Shown here in pieces: positions 17,078 to 26,312 of a DNA stretch of 53,488 nt. The notes under the pieces are model-generated. The model saw only the letters and a list, made by a program, of their open reading frames with translations. It ran no database searches and was not told the DNA's origin. Position 1 is the first letter of the stretch, and every line of letters begins with the position of its first letter. Source of the stretch: Blastopirellula sp. (GTDB lineage: Bacteria > Planctomycetota > Planctomycetia > Pirellulales > Pirellulaceae); assembly GCA_002701545.1 (NCBI GenBank), contig NZVR01000027.1, forward strand, positions 1 through 53,488, in the 5' to 3' direction. Position numbers and translations under genes: made by a program.

Positions 17078-18808
17078 TCAGGACGAGCAGCTGTAATAAG
17101 AAATGCCGCCTGCATCAAAAAACTGCTCGGGTTTAAGCCGGTCGTACTTGGCTTCAAGTTCAATCGATGGCGTGGCGTAGGGGTGACTGAACAGGTCTTG
17201 AAGTTCCTGGATCAGACTGGTGTCACCCTGTTCTGCCTGTTGATAAGCAGGTGCGATCAACCATTCGCGCCAGGTGATTGTGGGATTAACCCGTTGCATC
17301 GCTGCTGAGACTTGCTTGAGGTCAGCGTTACTTGTGATCTGCTTGCGCCAGCGTTGTAGCCAGTGATCCCATTGCAGATCAAGCTCCTCAGAGCAAGGCT
17401 GATAAAAGCTCGTTTTGAGGTCTAAGACGTCCTCGGGAAGAGTGGACAGCTTGCGGAAGAAAATTGTGTAATCCGTTTTGGATCGAGCCATGAGCTTCAG
17501 CAGCTCCTTCACAAGTGTGTCGTCGTAGTTGACCAGGCCGAGTTTGCTGGCCCACATGGTTTCGAGTGCTTGCTCCATCGCGTCAGCGAAGCCCTGCCGG
17601 AGTTGGTCCAGCTGGGTCAGAGCATTGCTGTTGTCTTCAAGCAACGGTCTGAGGGCGGACCAGAACATTTGGTAGTTAGCTTCGGCGGCTGCCGGCTGGT
17701 TGAAGAAGCAAAAATGCTTGCCGCCGCCGGTCCAAGGCTGAAATCTTGGGTCGAACAGTTCGCAAAATCCGAAGGGTCCGTAGTCGAGGGTGTAGCCCCC
17801 CGCCGCGCAGTTGTCACTGTTGAAATTGCCCTGGCAGTAGCCAACCCGCATCCAGTTGGCGACTAAGGATGTGAGCCGTTCGCGAAATAACTTGGCCAAG
17901 TCCACCACCTGCTCATGGAAGCTCAGGCTTGGGTCAATCTCCTGCCGGTAGTTGCGCTCAATCAAATGAGTCACGATCATCTGCAGCTCGTTCAGGGCAC
18001 CGGGATGGGCACTGTTACGAACGCGTCTCGCAAACAGCTCTAACTGCCCGACACGTAAAAACGATGGTGCCACGCGGGTTGTGATGGCTGCTGGGTTGTC
18101 GACCAGAATGTCGGGATCGATGGATGTGGAGTCTGCGGAGTACCAGGGCCTCCGTACCCTCTCGGCATGGGAGACATAGAGCGTTAGGGAACGTGAGGTC
18201 GGAACCCCGAGGGCGTGCATGAACTCCTGCGCTAGAAACTCGCGCACGCTGGAACGCAGCACGGCTCGGCCATCAGCGCCACGGCAGTAGGGCGTCGGTC
18301 CACCGCCTTTGAGTTGCATCTCCCAGCGCTTGCCTTGAAAGATGCCTTCGAATACGGAGATCGCACGGCCATCGCCGTAACCGTTACCGGTTCCGAATGG
18401 GCACTGCTGGACGTATTCGCGGCCGTAGATCGAGAGGGCGTAGCCCGTCGCCCAACCGAACGGTCGCATCGGTTCTTGCCCTGCGCTGATGTCGCCGGAA
18501 AACAGACGCCGAAACTGGTCGTCGTGGGCGAGTGCATCGCTCAGACCTAGTTCGTTGAACAGGGTGCTGCTGTGGGCGACATAGTCCGGTGCTGCTATCG
18601 GCGACGGGGTGACCGGCACGTAATGACCGGAAAACACCTGTCGGGGTTGGTGATCATGGCCATTCTCGCTGGATTGAGGATCCGCATGAAGTGACTCCAT
18701 CAGCGAATAGTCGGCCCGCTGTGCAAACTCAGCGAAGCTTGTCGTTGTCGGCACGGTTTTTGGGATTTGGGGCCTGCCTGGGCGTGGCCTTGAAGCTGAG
18801 GCCATCAT
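17078..18808 (-). CDS. selO: SelO/YdiU protein adenylyltransferase
   Basis: This is a 576-residue pseudokinase-fold enzyme of the SelO family, which AMPylates protein Ser/Thr/Tyr residues in redox stress. Visible landmarks are [20 protein letters not shown] (nucleotide loop and Lys), [20 protein letters not shown] (kinase-like C-helix), NFNSDN (catalytic Asn/Asp) and LDYGPFGF (metal-binding Asp). The C-terminus ends YYSCSS; the penultimate Cys region matches the redox-active Cys (selenocysteine in animals). I start at ATG 18808, which overlaps the yjbQ stop as TGATG. The frame is open to 18859, but that part lies inside yjbQ. GC-rich, core-genome-like. Confidence 0.95.
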   Translation of the reverse strand: MMASASRPRPGRPQIPKTVPTTTSFAEFAQRADYSLMESLHADPQSSENGHDHQPRQVFSGHYVPVTPSPIAAPDYVAHSSTLFNELGLSDALAHDDQFRRLFSGDISAGQEPMRPFGWATGYALSIYGREYVQQCPFGTGNGYGDGRAISVFEGIFQGKRWEMQLKGGGPTPYCRGADGRAVLRSSVREFLAQEFMHALGVPTSRSLTLYVSHAERVRRPWYSADSTSIDPDILVDNPAAITTRVAPSFLRVGQLELFARRVRNSAHPGALNELQMIVTHLIERNYRQEIDPSLSFHEQVVDLAKLFRERLTSLVANWMRVGYCQGNFNSDNCAAGGYTLDYGPFGFCELFDPRFQPWTGGGKHFCFFNQPAAAEANYQMFWSALRPLLEDNSNALTQLDQLRQGFADAMEQALETMWASKLGLVNYDDTLVKELLKLMARSKTDYTIFFRKLSTLPEDVLDLKTSFYQPCSEELDLQWDHWLQRWRKQITSNADLKQVSAAMQRVNPTITWREWLIAPAYQQAEQGDTSLIQELQDLFSHPYATPSIELEAKYDRLKPEQFFDAGGISYYSCSS

Positions 18809-19278
18809 CAGCCTGAATGCGGACTGGTTGTGGCACTGCTGTTGCAGCCCTGCAGCCATTGCAAGCAGACTGTGCGTTGGCGGGGGCCATCCAACTCCAC
18901 CAGGATCACGTCCTGATAACGACCGAGCACCAACTCGCCCTGGCTCACATTGATGACCACCTGATTACCAAGCAGAAGGGCTTGGAGGTGGGCATGGGCA
19001 TTACGGGGTTCATCATCTGGGATGCCGCTTCGCAGCTCCAAGTCGTTGTGTTTCCACGGCAATGACGGCGGTGCTATGTCGGAGAGCCATCGCTCTAGAT
19101 CAAGCAACAGCCTTTCTTCGAGTTCGTTGATGATTAAGGCTGTTGTGGTGTGTTGTCCGGAGACAACCACAGCACCCTCGTTGCCGTTTCGTTCCCGAAC
19201 GAACTGGTGCACTGCCTTGGTCAGCGCCATGCATTGGAAACAGTGCTCGGTTCTCAGAGTGAGCAGCTTGGCGGTCAT
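18808..19278 (-). CDS. yjbQ: YjbQ/UPF0047 family protein
   Basis: A 156-residue YjbQ protein. [33 protein letters not shown] and the [20 protein letters not shown] segment are the family signature, including the His and Glu residues of the active pocket. Homologues have thiamine-phosphate synthase side activity in E. coli, but the main role is unsettled. Translationally coupled to selO downstream by a 1-nt overlap. The start [20 protein letters not shown] is the normal family N-terminus. The C-terminal [13 protein letters not shown] tail is a little longer than usual. Confidence 0.92.
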   Translation of the reverse strand: MTAKLLTLRTEHCFQCMALTKAVHQFVRERNGNEGAVVVSGQHTTTALIINELEERLLLDLERWLSDIAPPSLPWKHNDLELRSGIPDDEPRNAHAHLQALLLGNQVVINVSQGELVLGRYQDVILVELDGPRQRTVCLQWLQGCNSSATTSPHSG

Positions 19279-19413
19279 GAGTCCTGTCGCTTAGCAGACG
19301 GTGCGCTTACGCAGCGCAGTCTGCGCTTGAACGAGTTGTGACCGATTCGGTTGCACGCCCCTGCATGGGTCTATCTCATACCAACTGTTGAGTCTTTGTT
19401 GAATCAGCGCGAC

Positions 19414-20244
19414 TTAGATCGCTCCAAGAGCGGCATCCAATCCATCAATCACCGCCGCCAAGAACGGCAGATTGAGCGTGTCGATTGTGTCGCTCATTTT
19501 GTGGTAGTTGGGGTTTCGCATGAAAGAGGTGTCGGTCACCATCAACGCGTTGTAACCCTGATCCCAGAAGGGGCTGTGGTCACTACGGCGAATGTCAGGC
19601 ACATCCCGTCCGGCGCGGGGGACAGGGAGTGCTTTGGTCTTGACGTGTTGACCCATCACATGGGTGAGTTGGCTGAGCATCCACGCCGCTCTTGCGTTCG
19701 CCACCAGACCAATGAAGTCACCACGGTTGCCATAGATCTTCCGCATGGCGGGGTGGGGGTAGCTCTGCTTGTCGCTGGTGTAAGCCAGCATCTCGAGGCT
19801 CACCATCAGCTTGAGTGGTTGGCGCTCGGCCTTGAGCTTGCTGGCCAATGCAGCGCTACCTAGTAGGCCCCATTCCTCTTGATCAAAGGCCACCAGCCAG
19901 ACGGGGCGATGTGGCTGGTTGGCCTGCCAACGCCGGCCGAGTTCCAGCAAGGCGGTGACGGCACTGGCATTGTCATCAGCACCGATGGAATGGAGCGGAC
20001 CGTCGTAATGCGCTCCAATTAACAATGGCCGACGAGAGGGATTGCGACCTTGCAATTTGAGGACGAAATTCACGCCTTCGTCGCTGCCGCTGACGAAATG
20101 GTGCTCGTCGACCTCGCCCAGTGCCCTGAGTTGTTCACGCACATAGCTGCGCACGGCCATGAGCCCGATGGGATCCCAGCGGGCATGGCGTGGGATGGCG
20201 ATCGCCTCAAGATCCTTGAGACAGGTCGGTGAGAGGACGGACAT
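19414..20244 (-). CDS. M28-family zinc aminopeptidase
   Basis: This 276-residue protein carries the M28 metal ligands: H79-x-D81 (GAHYDGPLHSIGADDNASAV), Asp90/91, and the catalytic EE pair at 123-124 (FDQEEWGLLGS). The family uses two zinc ions to remove N-terminal amino acids. No signal peptide is visible (MSVLSPTCLKDLEAIAIPRH), so it is probably cytosolic, unlike many M28 peptidases. It lies 136 bp from yjbQ on the same strand and could belong to the same transcription unit. The His and Asp near the C-terminus (DTSFMRNPNYHKMSDT) probably complete the site. Confidence 0.93.
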   Translation of the reverse strand: MSVLSPTCLKDLEAIAIPRHARWDPIGLMAVRSYVREQLRALGEVDEHHFVSGSDEGVNFVLKLQGRNPSRRPLLIGAHYDGPLHSIGADDNASAVTALLELGRRWQANQPHRPVWLVAFDQEEWGLLGSAALASKLKAERQPLKLMVSLEMLAYTSDKQSYPHPAMRKIYGNRGDFIGLVANARAAWMLSQLTHVMGQHVKTKALPVPRAGRDVPDIRRSDHSPFWDQGYNALMVTDTSFMRNPNYHKMSDTIDTLNLPFLAAVIDGLDAALGAI

Positions 20245-20384
20245 CCCTGCACTTTGGAGGTCTTTGCCAGGGTTCGCTGCGAATTAACCGCCCATGGATG
20301 CAATGCCTTGCCAGCACCGCTTTGGATCGACAGTCCGGTTTCACGCCCGGGTTGTCCCAGTGAACTCAATCGACCCTGCAATGA

Positions 20385-20480
20385 AACGCCCCACCACGAG
20401 GGCGGGGCGTCCAAGGTATGTCGGTTGTTCTCGAGGCGGTGATGACGTCTTTTGCTTGTCTTTCACCGTATGTTCAGCAT
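20385..20480. repeat. Dispersed hairpin repeat, copy 1
   Basis: It starts with the hairpin ACGCCCC-ACCACGAGGGC-GGGGCGT and continues to a CGGTGATGACGT and TTTCACCGT segment. About 95 bp are shared with 22109-22205. It lies upstream of the M28 gene and downstream of the 20928 gene, so it may work as that gene's terminator. Confidence 0.55.
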
Positions 20481-20927
20481 CACTTCGATTGAGCCCTGCG
20501 GCCGTGATCCAGCTCACTTAACGAAGTGAGGTTGGTTTTATGACATTCACAAGCCTGAGCATGGTCATATTGTCACTTCCGTTTGGCCTCTGCGGCCTGG
20601 ATTCGAACAGGGATGTGACGTGAGGCAATGTTGACAAGACCAGAACACTGTTCTTGTAAATACAATTTTTTCGTGGCCATTGGGCACTTCAAATTGGCCA
20701 GATATCGACGGTTCTTGATTGTGGAGTGAACGATCACTTCAGTGCTGAACTTTAATGTTGCGGCTCCGAAGTACTAGTCCAATTTTCTGTCACCAATATT
20801 GTGGCGTTTTCGAACCACTTTTTGTTTGATCGGATCAATCAATATCCAATCTGTTCTGATGCTCCTTTCGGAGAGGTGAGCATGCATGCCGTCAACGTCA
20901 TTTTTTCTGATCAGGATCTTGCGAGTT
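20481..20927. other. Intergenic
   Basis: No intact gene is seen. Near 20598-20612 there is a CTGGATTCGAACAGG segment that resembles a tRNA T-arm on the minus strand but lacks a paired stem; see the rejected list. Confidence 0.35.
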
Positions 20928-21845
20928 TTATACAGCCTGCGACTGCACGGTGATGGTGAGGTTTCCCTCGCTGTCGCGTTGTAGGTCGTAAAGGGTTGCG
21001 CGCAAGCGGCCTTTGAGCTGTTCGATCGCCTCCAGTTCCTGGCGACTTGGGTTGCGAATGATGGAACTCAGCAACCGCAGCCCAAGACCAGCCGTTCCTA
21101 GCAATCCGAGCGGTCCCATCACCATGACCAAGCCTGGTACCAGCATCAAGGCCAAGGCCAGAACAATCGACACGGGTAACGCTCCGGCCGCCATCAACCC
21201 GCTGGTCTGCAAGATCTGAATCAAGAGTTGTTGTCGCTCCGCATTGCTGCCGTTGATCAAGCGATCTCGGTGAATGAAGAGTTGATCCACGGCTGCAATG
21301 GCTGCGGCATAAACACTGGCCTCGACCGCATTGCCAAGGGTGCGATGCCAGAACTCGGGGGTTCGAGCTGCAGCAATCAGCCCATCAAGATGATTGTCGG
21401 CACTGGCGCGAATGCGATCCCGCCAAGCCATGTCGGCGGAGCCACGGCGGATGTTGGTGGTGCCGTCTTCCCAGATGCCATTCGCTGCATGGTTGGCTCG
21501 TTCTGACGCATTGCGCTGGCTTTCGAGGTGGGACCAATGTTTGCCCAGAGCATCACCGCTTTTGAGAAAGGCGTCGACGGCTGCGTTGCCCATCTGCTCG
21601 AGTTCACCTGGCAGTTTGCTGAGCAGATCTGCGGCGGCGACTCCATGGTTGCTTGCGGCCGAGCCAATGCGACTGATGAGTTCGGGTTCAACGCCGAAAT
21701 TGTTCAGGCTGCTCAGTGATGCGCCGACGACACCGACCGCAAGAGAGATCACGGCGCTGGTTCGATCAAGGCCGGTTTTTGCCGCCTTCAAGGTGGCATC
21801 ACGAGCGGCGATGCCTGACGTTTTGATCAGATTGAGATCAGGCAT
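20928..21845 (-). CDS. Hypothetical membrane protein, 305 aa
   Basis: The N-terminal two thirds is helical and Ala-rich, starting MPDLNLIKTSGIAARDATLK. Around residues 215-260 there are two hydrophobic spans (SGLMAAGALPVSIVLALALM and LVPGLVMVMGPLGLLGTAGL). A charged C-terminal part follows, ending EGNLTITVQSQAV. It is soluble-looking apart from this hairpin, so it may sit on the inner or thylakoid membrane. No family was recognised. GC-rich codon use matches neighbouring core genes. No operon partner; it is flanked by two copies of a 95-bp hairpin repeat. Confidence 0.82.
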   Translation of the reverse strand: MPDLNLIKTSGIAARDATLKAAKTGLDRTSAVISLAVGVVGASLSSLNNFGVEPELISRIGSAASNHGVAAADLLSKLPGELEQMGNAAVDAFLKSGDALGKHWSHLESQRNASERANHAANGIWEDGTTNIRRGSADMAWRDRIRASADNHLDGLIAAARTPEFWHRTLGNAVEASVYAAAIAAVDQLFIHRDRLINGSNAERQQLLIQILQTSGLMAAGALPVSIVLALALMLVPGLVMVMGPLGLLGTAGLGLRLLSSIIRNPSRQELEAIEQLKGRLRATLYDLQRDSEGNLTITVQSQAV

Positions 21846-22108
21846 GGGGATTGCGCTGGACCAACATCCTGGCTTGGCCAGTCGTTGACGGTTCAGACAA
21901 CTTCAATCTCCTGAACACTCTTGATCTCTTTGGTTTTGGTTTGGTGAATCAGAACATGTTTGTGGGTTGAGGGAGAGGCGTGTTGGCATGACTGGATTTT
22001 TCCCAGGTTGTTCATGCTGATTGCAGCCGACCCAAATCTGATGCGTCAATAGAAGGTTGATGCGATGAATCTTGTTTGTCTGGTCTGTCCTGGCATGCAT
22101 AGACAGCG

Positions 22109-22205
22109 CAACGCCCCACCACGAGGGCGGGGCGTTTGAGATATCGCGGTCGCGGCTGAGACGGTGATGACGTTTTTTTGGTTGTCCTTCACCGTGTATT
22201 CATCA
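22109..22205. repeat. Dispersed hairpin repeat, copy 2
   Basis: The same hairpin ACGCCCC...GGGGCGT and downstream CGGTGATGACGT ... CCTTCACCGT as at 20385-20480, roughly three quarters identical by eye. It directly follows the stop codon of the small gene at 22203, consistent with a 3' terminator role. The minus-strand frame 22046-22285 runs through the hairpin and is not believed. Confidence 0.55.
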
Positions 22206-22289
22206 TCGGCGCATGAAACGGAAGAGGATGTGATCTGGCACACGCGTGGCTGTGAGCTTGATCCTGTCGAAGGCGTTTTGTTCATTCAT
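22203..22289 (-). CDS. Mini-protein, 28 aa
   Basis: The translation starts MNEQNAFDRIKLTATRVPDH and ends ILFRFMRR. The frame beginning at ATG 22289 looks coding, with balanced charges and aromatic residues, and its stop is followed directly by the hairpin repeat. Unknown family. Confidence 0.4.
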   Translation of the reverse strand: MNEQNAFDRIKLTATRVPDHILFRFMRR

Positions 22290-22532
22290 CAAGAACAAGT
22301 CACTTGACGTGATTTGACTATTTTTGAGCGCGCATTATGTAGCCATGCTTGCAGATTGGTTGCATTCACGTGCTGGCTCCAGCTGCAATGCAGACCATTT
22401 CATTCAGTCCCCAGGTTCAAGGGATTGAATCTCTGCATTGTTTTGGTTGATCACCGCTGCCTGGGATTGGTTGTGATGTTTCCATCAAGTTCAACAGCAT
22501 TCAGCACTTCATCCAGGCAAAGACGTGTGGCT

Positions 22533-22796
22533 TTAGCTTTTGTTCCAGGCTTCGAGCCGGTTGATTCCCAGGGGCGGCAACACCTGAGCTGTTCGGCATC
22601 GATGGTTGTGCTCCCGTTCGATCGTCATGCCGGCATGCTTGACATAAACGTTGCCGTCATCAAGTTGAAACGGCTCCGGTTGCACCGGCGCAGTCCCTGA
22701 AGTTGTCGCGGTCGTGTTGTCGTCAGGCAAGGTGCTAACGATGAAGATCACCGCCAGCAATGGCAACATCAGCAGTGGATCAATGGAGAGGTGCAT
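22533..22796 (-). CDS. Small membrane-anchored protein, 87 aa
   Basis: MHLSIDPLLMLPLLAVIFIV is a signal-anchor-like N-terminus. It is followed by a Thr/Pro-rich linker and a compact domain (FQLDDGNVYVKHAGMTIERE, then CRTAQVLPPLGINRLEAW). The order VYVKHxGMTIE ... C ... QVLPPLGINRL looks conserved rather than random. It probably faces the periplasm. Unknown function. Confidence 0.65.
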   Translation of the reverse strand: MHLSIDPLLMLPLLAVIFIVSTLPDDNTTATTSGTAPVQPEPFQLDDGNVYVKHAGMTIEREHNHRCRTAQVLPPLGINRLEAWNKS

Positions 22797-22978
22797 GGGT
22801 TCATTGGAATGACGAATGACTTCTCAACATTGAACGGTTTGCCGTCGTATTCCTTTCCCAAACAGGGAGGAAGAGCTAAGGGTTGGCTGAGGGTTTCAGC
22901 CTTGATCGCGTGTTGGGTGATCAAGGCTTGAGTCCCATACCCAGACATCTGTCTAATGTTGACGACCGATTAAGACTG

Positions 22979-23149
22979 ATGACCATTCCCTTCGGTGAGC
23001 CTGAGCCGTCCGACGCGCTGCTGAACAAGTCTGTGTCGTCTACCCGTTTGCGGTCGTGGCTGAACAACCGACTGCGCCATCTTGCTTTCGCCCAGAGGAT
23101 TCAGGATGCGCGGGCGCTGCGTGGTGAGTTTTTGGTCGAGGATCAGTGA
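22979..23149 (+). CDS. Small hypothetical protein, 56 aa
   Basis: From ATG 22979: MTIPFGEPEPSDALLNKSVS, then an Arg/Leu-rich amphipathic part (RLRSWLNNRLRHLAFAQRIQ), ending GEFLVEDQ. The frame is open from 22883 but the earlier residues look less coding-like. Soluble, no recognised family. Minus-strand frames over it are shadows. Confidence 0.5.
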   Translation: MTIPFGEPEPSDALLNKSVSSTRLRSWLNNRLRHLAFAQRIQDARALRGEFLVEDQ

Positions 23150-23278
23150 ACAGGACCTGGTCGTATGAGTTTTGCGGTCTCGTTGTTGACCCAATCAAAG
23201 CCAAATCCGTTCTTTGCTGCGGCTTCGATTCCATCTCTTCACGCACCTGCGCCATCGGTGGTTAAGAGCGGTTGCCAG

Positions 23279-23494
23279 TTAGTGATATTCCCCAGGATGG
23301 TCCTGCTTAGAAACGGTGACCTTCCCGACCTTTTGGCCCGAGAAGCGCAGTAGTTCATCGCCGGAGAATTCAAAACCAAGACCAATGGCGATTCGCGCTA
23401 CGTCATCAGCTGTGGACGCCGACAGAACGCTCTGCTTGAGACCTTCGTCGTTCTGCATCTCCACCAGAAATGCTTTCAACTGATCGAGGGCCAC
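23279..23494 (-). CDS. Nif11-type leader-like protein, 71 aa
   Basis: Starting at GTG 23494, the product reads MALDQLKAFLVEMQNDEGLK, then SVLSASTADDVARIAIGLGF and EFSGDELLRFSGQKVGKVTV. This matches the Nif11 (TIGR03798) leader domain pattern: LKAF...V..D..L...L..A.ADDV..IA...GF..S.DEL. In marine Synechococcus such domains lead lanthipeptide (prochlorosin) precursors or stand alone. The C-terminal tail (SKQDHPGEYH) has no GG/GA cleavage site and no Ser/Thr/Cys-rich core, so it is likely a stand-alone Nif11 protein. The frame is open to 23722, but the N-terminal extension lacks family character. Confidence 0.75.
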   Translation of the reverse strand: MALDQLKAFLVEMQNDEGLKQSVLSASTADDVARIAIGLGFEFSGDELLRFSGQKVGKVTVSKQDHPGEYH

Positions 23495-23969
23495 GGCTCT
23501 TTGCTGGGTGCATGGATCATCGCCCAGAAGAGTCGTTCTGTCCTGCTGATTCGTGGGGGTGGCTGAGACCTTGGCATTGTCTTCATTGAATCCACCAGCC
23601 CAGCTCGATCGGTCTGAAACAGTATTTTGATTGCCTCTGGCGAGGTGTCTCCAGCAGGACTTGACCACCTGCTTTAGAGGCCTTCCTTTATTGAGGCTTT
23701 CGGGGCGTTGCAACCTTGGCATTTAAGACCTCTCAACGCTGCCGAGGCATGCTGGCAATCGTTTTCAGCGGATGGTTCGTCGGCATGAGATTGGACCCTC
23801 TGATTGTGATCAGCCAATGAGTCGTTGTTTGTGCTCGAGCGAACTAAGTTGATTTGCTTAAACGTCAAAAATGGCATGCATGCATACATTTCTTCGACAG
23901 GAGTGACATCTGTGAACGTTTTTATTTGTTGTGCTGGCTCATATTGAGGATTCCCACCGTTGTGCATCG

Positions 23970-24068
23970 ATGGAATTGATCATTGGCCTTTGCATGATTC
24001 TGCCGATGTCTGCCCTAGTGCTGCAGGCGCAAATGGACGACAACGACGCGGAAAATGATTTCCTTTGA
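23970..24068 (+). CDS. Mini membrane protein, 32 aa
   Basis: MELIIGLCMILPMSALVLQA is a hydrophobic helix or signal; the tail QMDDNDAENDFL is strongly acidic. The clear asymmetry (hydrophobic then acidic) looks real. An overlapping minus-strand frame at 23674-23967 is not supported. Confidence 0.5.
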   Translation: MELIIGLCMILPMSALVLQAQMDDNDAENDFL

Positions 24069-24331
24069 GCATATCTGGATTTTGTTGGTTTGATCACAAA
24101 TGGCTCATGTTGCCCAGGCTTTTATTGTGAATCGTTTTGTGCGTCATGTTGTGCGTCATGTGCAGTGATGATGTGCTGATGATTTTTTATTGATACTCTT
24201 TCTCGATAATTGTAATCCTCAGCTGAATTTTAATGGATTTAATTTTTGAGTATTTATAGTTTTATGTTGTATGGCCTGGGTTATTAATCCCTGTAAAGGA
24301 TCGCTGGTTCAATTAAATTCGAATTAAAGCT

Positions 24332-24754
24332 TTAACGATAGGTCTGCAGATGGGCTGAAGAGCATGTAATTGGGGTGATGGGTTGATAAAAAAGTGGACC
24401 GATATCTCTTTTGCGCACGCAGCGTTGTTGGCTCACGGAAAAACGAAAGCCTTTCCCGCAAGAACGATCTGCTTTGCGCTGCCAACGTCTGTTGGGTGCT
24501 ACATCAGTTCTCAGCACACAGCGTTGTTGGCTGTAAGAGAAGCGATAGCCTTTTCCACAAGAACGATCCGCTTTACGCTGCCAACGTCTGTTGGGTGCGA
24601 CATCAGTTCTCAATACACAGCGTTGTTGGCTGTAAGAGAAGCGATAGCCACGGCCGCAACCATCTTTTGCTTCAGCAGGAGCTCCTACGGCCAAAACTGT
24701 GCTGGTGCTGACCAGTGCAATTGAAGTAGCGGTCAAGATAGTTCTGATGTTCAT
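24332..24754 (-). CDS. Exported protein with three 33-residue Cys-pair repeats
   Basis: The N-terminus (MNIRTILTATSIALVSTSTV, cleavage near APAEAK) is a signal peptide. Residues 33-116 are nearly identical repeats of 33 residues: C33-C46, C66-C79 and C99-C112, each with the unit CGxGYRFSYSQQRCVLRTDV. The intervening APNRRWQRKADRS spacers are strongly basic. A disulfide within each unit would give three small knobs in the periplasm or on the surface. The third repeat diverges (FRFSVSQQRCVRKR) before a tail. No family was recognised. Confidence 0.75.
   Translation of the reverse strand: MNIRTILTATSIALVSTSTVLAVGAPAEAKDGCGRGYRFSYSQQRCVLRTDVAPNRRWQRKADRSCGKGYRFSYSQQRCVLRTDVAPNRRWQRKADRSCGKGFRFSVSQQRCVRKRDIGPLFYQPITPITCSSAHLQTYR
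24407..24658 (-). repeat. Tandem 99-bp coding repeat, about 2.5 units
   Basis: Cys codons recur exactly 99 bp apart within the exported protein gene, and the first two units are nearly identical at DNA level, indicating recent duplication. Unit number could vary between strains. Confidence 0.75.
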
Positions 24755-25473
24755 TGACTTGAGTGATGTGGTGAGGCGTGTTTGCCTTCAATGCACACAC
24801 TGTCGTCTTTATTCAGCTTCTATTCGATGACTCACGTTCCATCTGTTTGTGATCTTGGTCATTGGGGGGAAGCTTGCGATACATTGCTCTTGCCTCTGCA
24901 TTCGTCATCCTTTTATTTGGATCGCTTCAAATGTGATCAATGATCAAAAGAGATGCACAGGCCTGCGCAGGCAGCAAGTGGCATGTTGCATCGATATTCC
25001 TCTCGCGATGTATGGGTCGTGATCTCGTTACCAGGACGTACATGTCTAAGTTTGATTGGAGCTCCCGATAACATTCATAAATCCCCTCGAATTGGTTTCA
25101 GGCTTCGCGATGAACTCATTTAGAGTGGTGAAATTATCTATTTAGATGTAGGTGTAAGCGGTGAGGACAACAATCCAAGTTCAAAAATCGCAGTGTCTTG
25201 AATGCGCTATGTGAGTGGATTCAAGATTGCAAGCATGTTCAAGTCAGATGAGTGGCAGTCGATGACACTGTTTTGGAGAGATTTTTTGAAGGGACATCCT
25301 GCTGGGTTCGGTTATCCCGTCTCTTTTGTAACTACAAGGCACATTTTGACCGAATAGCTTGAGGCGGAACTTCTTTTTTTGCATGTGAATGACCTGTCGC
25401 TGCTTAGATGCATTCATCCCGTAAGTCAAACGATTGTTCAAGCTTTTTATTCATTCAAAGGAGGTCATTGAAC
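24755..25473. other. Long AT-rich region, possible small gene
   Basis: A plus-strand frame at 24940-25071 (MIKRDAQACAGSKWHVASIF, 43 residues) may be a small gene but has weak support. The minus-strand frame 25244-25441 is also uncertain. Otherwise nothing seen. Confidence 0.3.
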
Positions 25474-25641
25474 GTGGATCAGATTGAAATTGACAACTGG
25501 GCTAAGGTCGCCGGCAATATGGAAGCCGCCGGCACAACTGATAGTTGGTTTTATCATCGAGCGAGAGCTATTGCGGATGGTAAGCCGGATCCAATGCCAA
25601 ACATCTCTGAGTTGATGCCAAGTTCTTCGACGGAGGAGTAA
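25474..25641 (+). CDS. Small soluble protein, 55 aa, GTG start
   Basis: A strong ribosome binding site, AAAGGAGGTC, sits 9 nt before GTG 25474 and decides the start over the upstream ATG at 25408. Product: MDQIEIDNWAKVAGNMEAAG, then TTDSWFYHRARAIADGKPDP and an acidic Ser-rich end. The pattern W..A......G..DSWFY.RA..IADG.PDP looks conserved. Unknown function. Confidence 0.65.
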   Translation: MDQIEIDNWAKVAGNMEAAGTTDSWFYHRARAIADGKPDPMPNISELMPSSSTEE

Positions 25642-26141
25642 CCAACCTAAGCACACACGCTTTATTCTCTTCTCCTCTCGTTTTCTTCTGCCGCAATGTA
25701 ATAGTTGTCATAACCATCGTTTTTACTGCGACGAAGGAGGTTAAATTTCAAAAGAGGAATCTTAAAGCTTCCTTGCTGAACTCCCCTTCGTGGGATAGTG
25801 TTTTACACGTTACGATTGGTGGTGTTGACGATAAGTGATGAATCTTGATATACTGCCGAACAAGTGTTGTATCGATCAGACTATTTCTACTGTTGAAATC
25901 ATTGCTCCATCATGGGTTGGCCCTTGAGTTTATGGCATCACTTTGTGCGTGGTTTTTTGGGTAGGGATTGATGGTCTACCAAATTGCGACCCTTTGTCAT
26001 GGTGGGGTCTATGATTATGTAGTGTTTTCCATAGCGATGGTTGCTTGTCTCGTCGACTTCCTGATATGGGGTTTTATACCTGCTTGACGAGACACAATTT
26101 GCGATCATGTTCATTTTGGCTGAATCCAAAAAATGCAAGGA
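25642..26141. other. Intergenic
   Basis: A Shine-Dalgarno-like AAGGAGG at about 25735 is not followed by a start codon at a sensible distance. The minus-strand frame 25938-26219 overlaps the next gene antisense and is not supported. Confidence 0.35.
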
Positions 26142-26312
26142 ATGTTTGAGTTGTCCCTTCTGCTCGTCGCCTTCATCGGCATTCAAATCTGGTGGCTCAG
26201 CAAAGTGTTTTTGAATCAACCCCGTCAGCCGCGACCGCTTGGTAAAACGATGAGAGCTAATACTCTTCAGAACGAGCGCAACCTCCTGGAGAAGATCTTT
26301 GGACAGTCTTAG
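26142..26312 (+). CDS. Small membrane protein, 56 aa
   Basis: MFELSLLLVAFIGIQIWWLS is a membrane span; the rest (PRQPRPLGKTMRANTLQNER, then LLEKIFGQS) is basic and then amphipathic, so the C-terminus should lie in the cytoplasm. It overlaps the TIGR03643-type gene by 14 nt, so the two are co-translated. Confidence 0.6.
   Translation: MFELSLLLVAFIGIQIWWLSKVFLNQPRQPRPLGKTMRANTLQNERNLLEKIFGQS

Noticed and set aside
20590-20640. tRNA-like T-arm (TTCGAAT flanked by CCCTG and CCAGG on the minus strand)
   Set aside because: The inner T-stem pairs do not match and no anticodon arm or acceptor stem can be built; at most a tRNA remnant or attachment-site trace.
22046-22285. 79-codon minus-strand frame
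   Set aside because: It reads through the hairpin repeat; the 28-codon frame at 22203-22289 in another frame is more protein-like.
23495-23722. N-terminal extension of the Nif11-type frame
   Set aside because: The extra 76 residues lack family character; GTG at 23494 starts exactly at the Nif11 domain.
25938-26219. 93-codon minus-strand frame
   Set aside because: Overlaps the 26142 small membrane protein gene, whose composition is clearly better.
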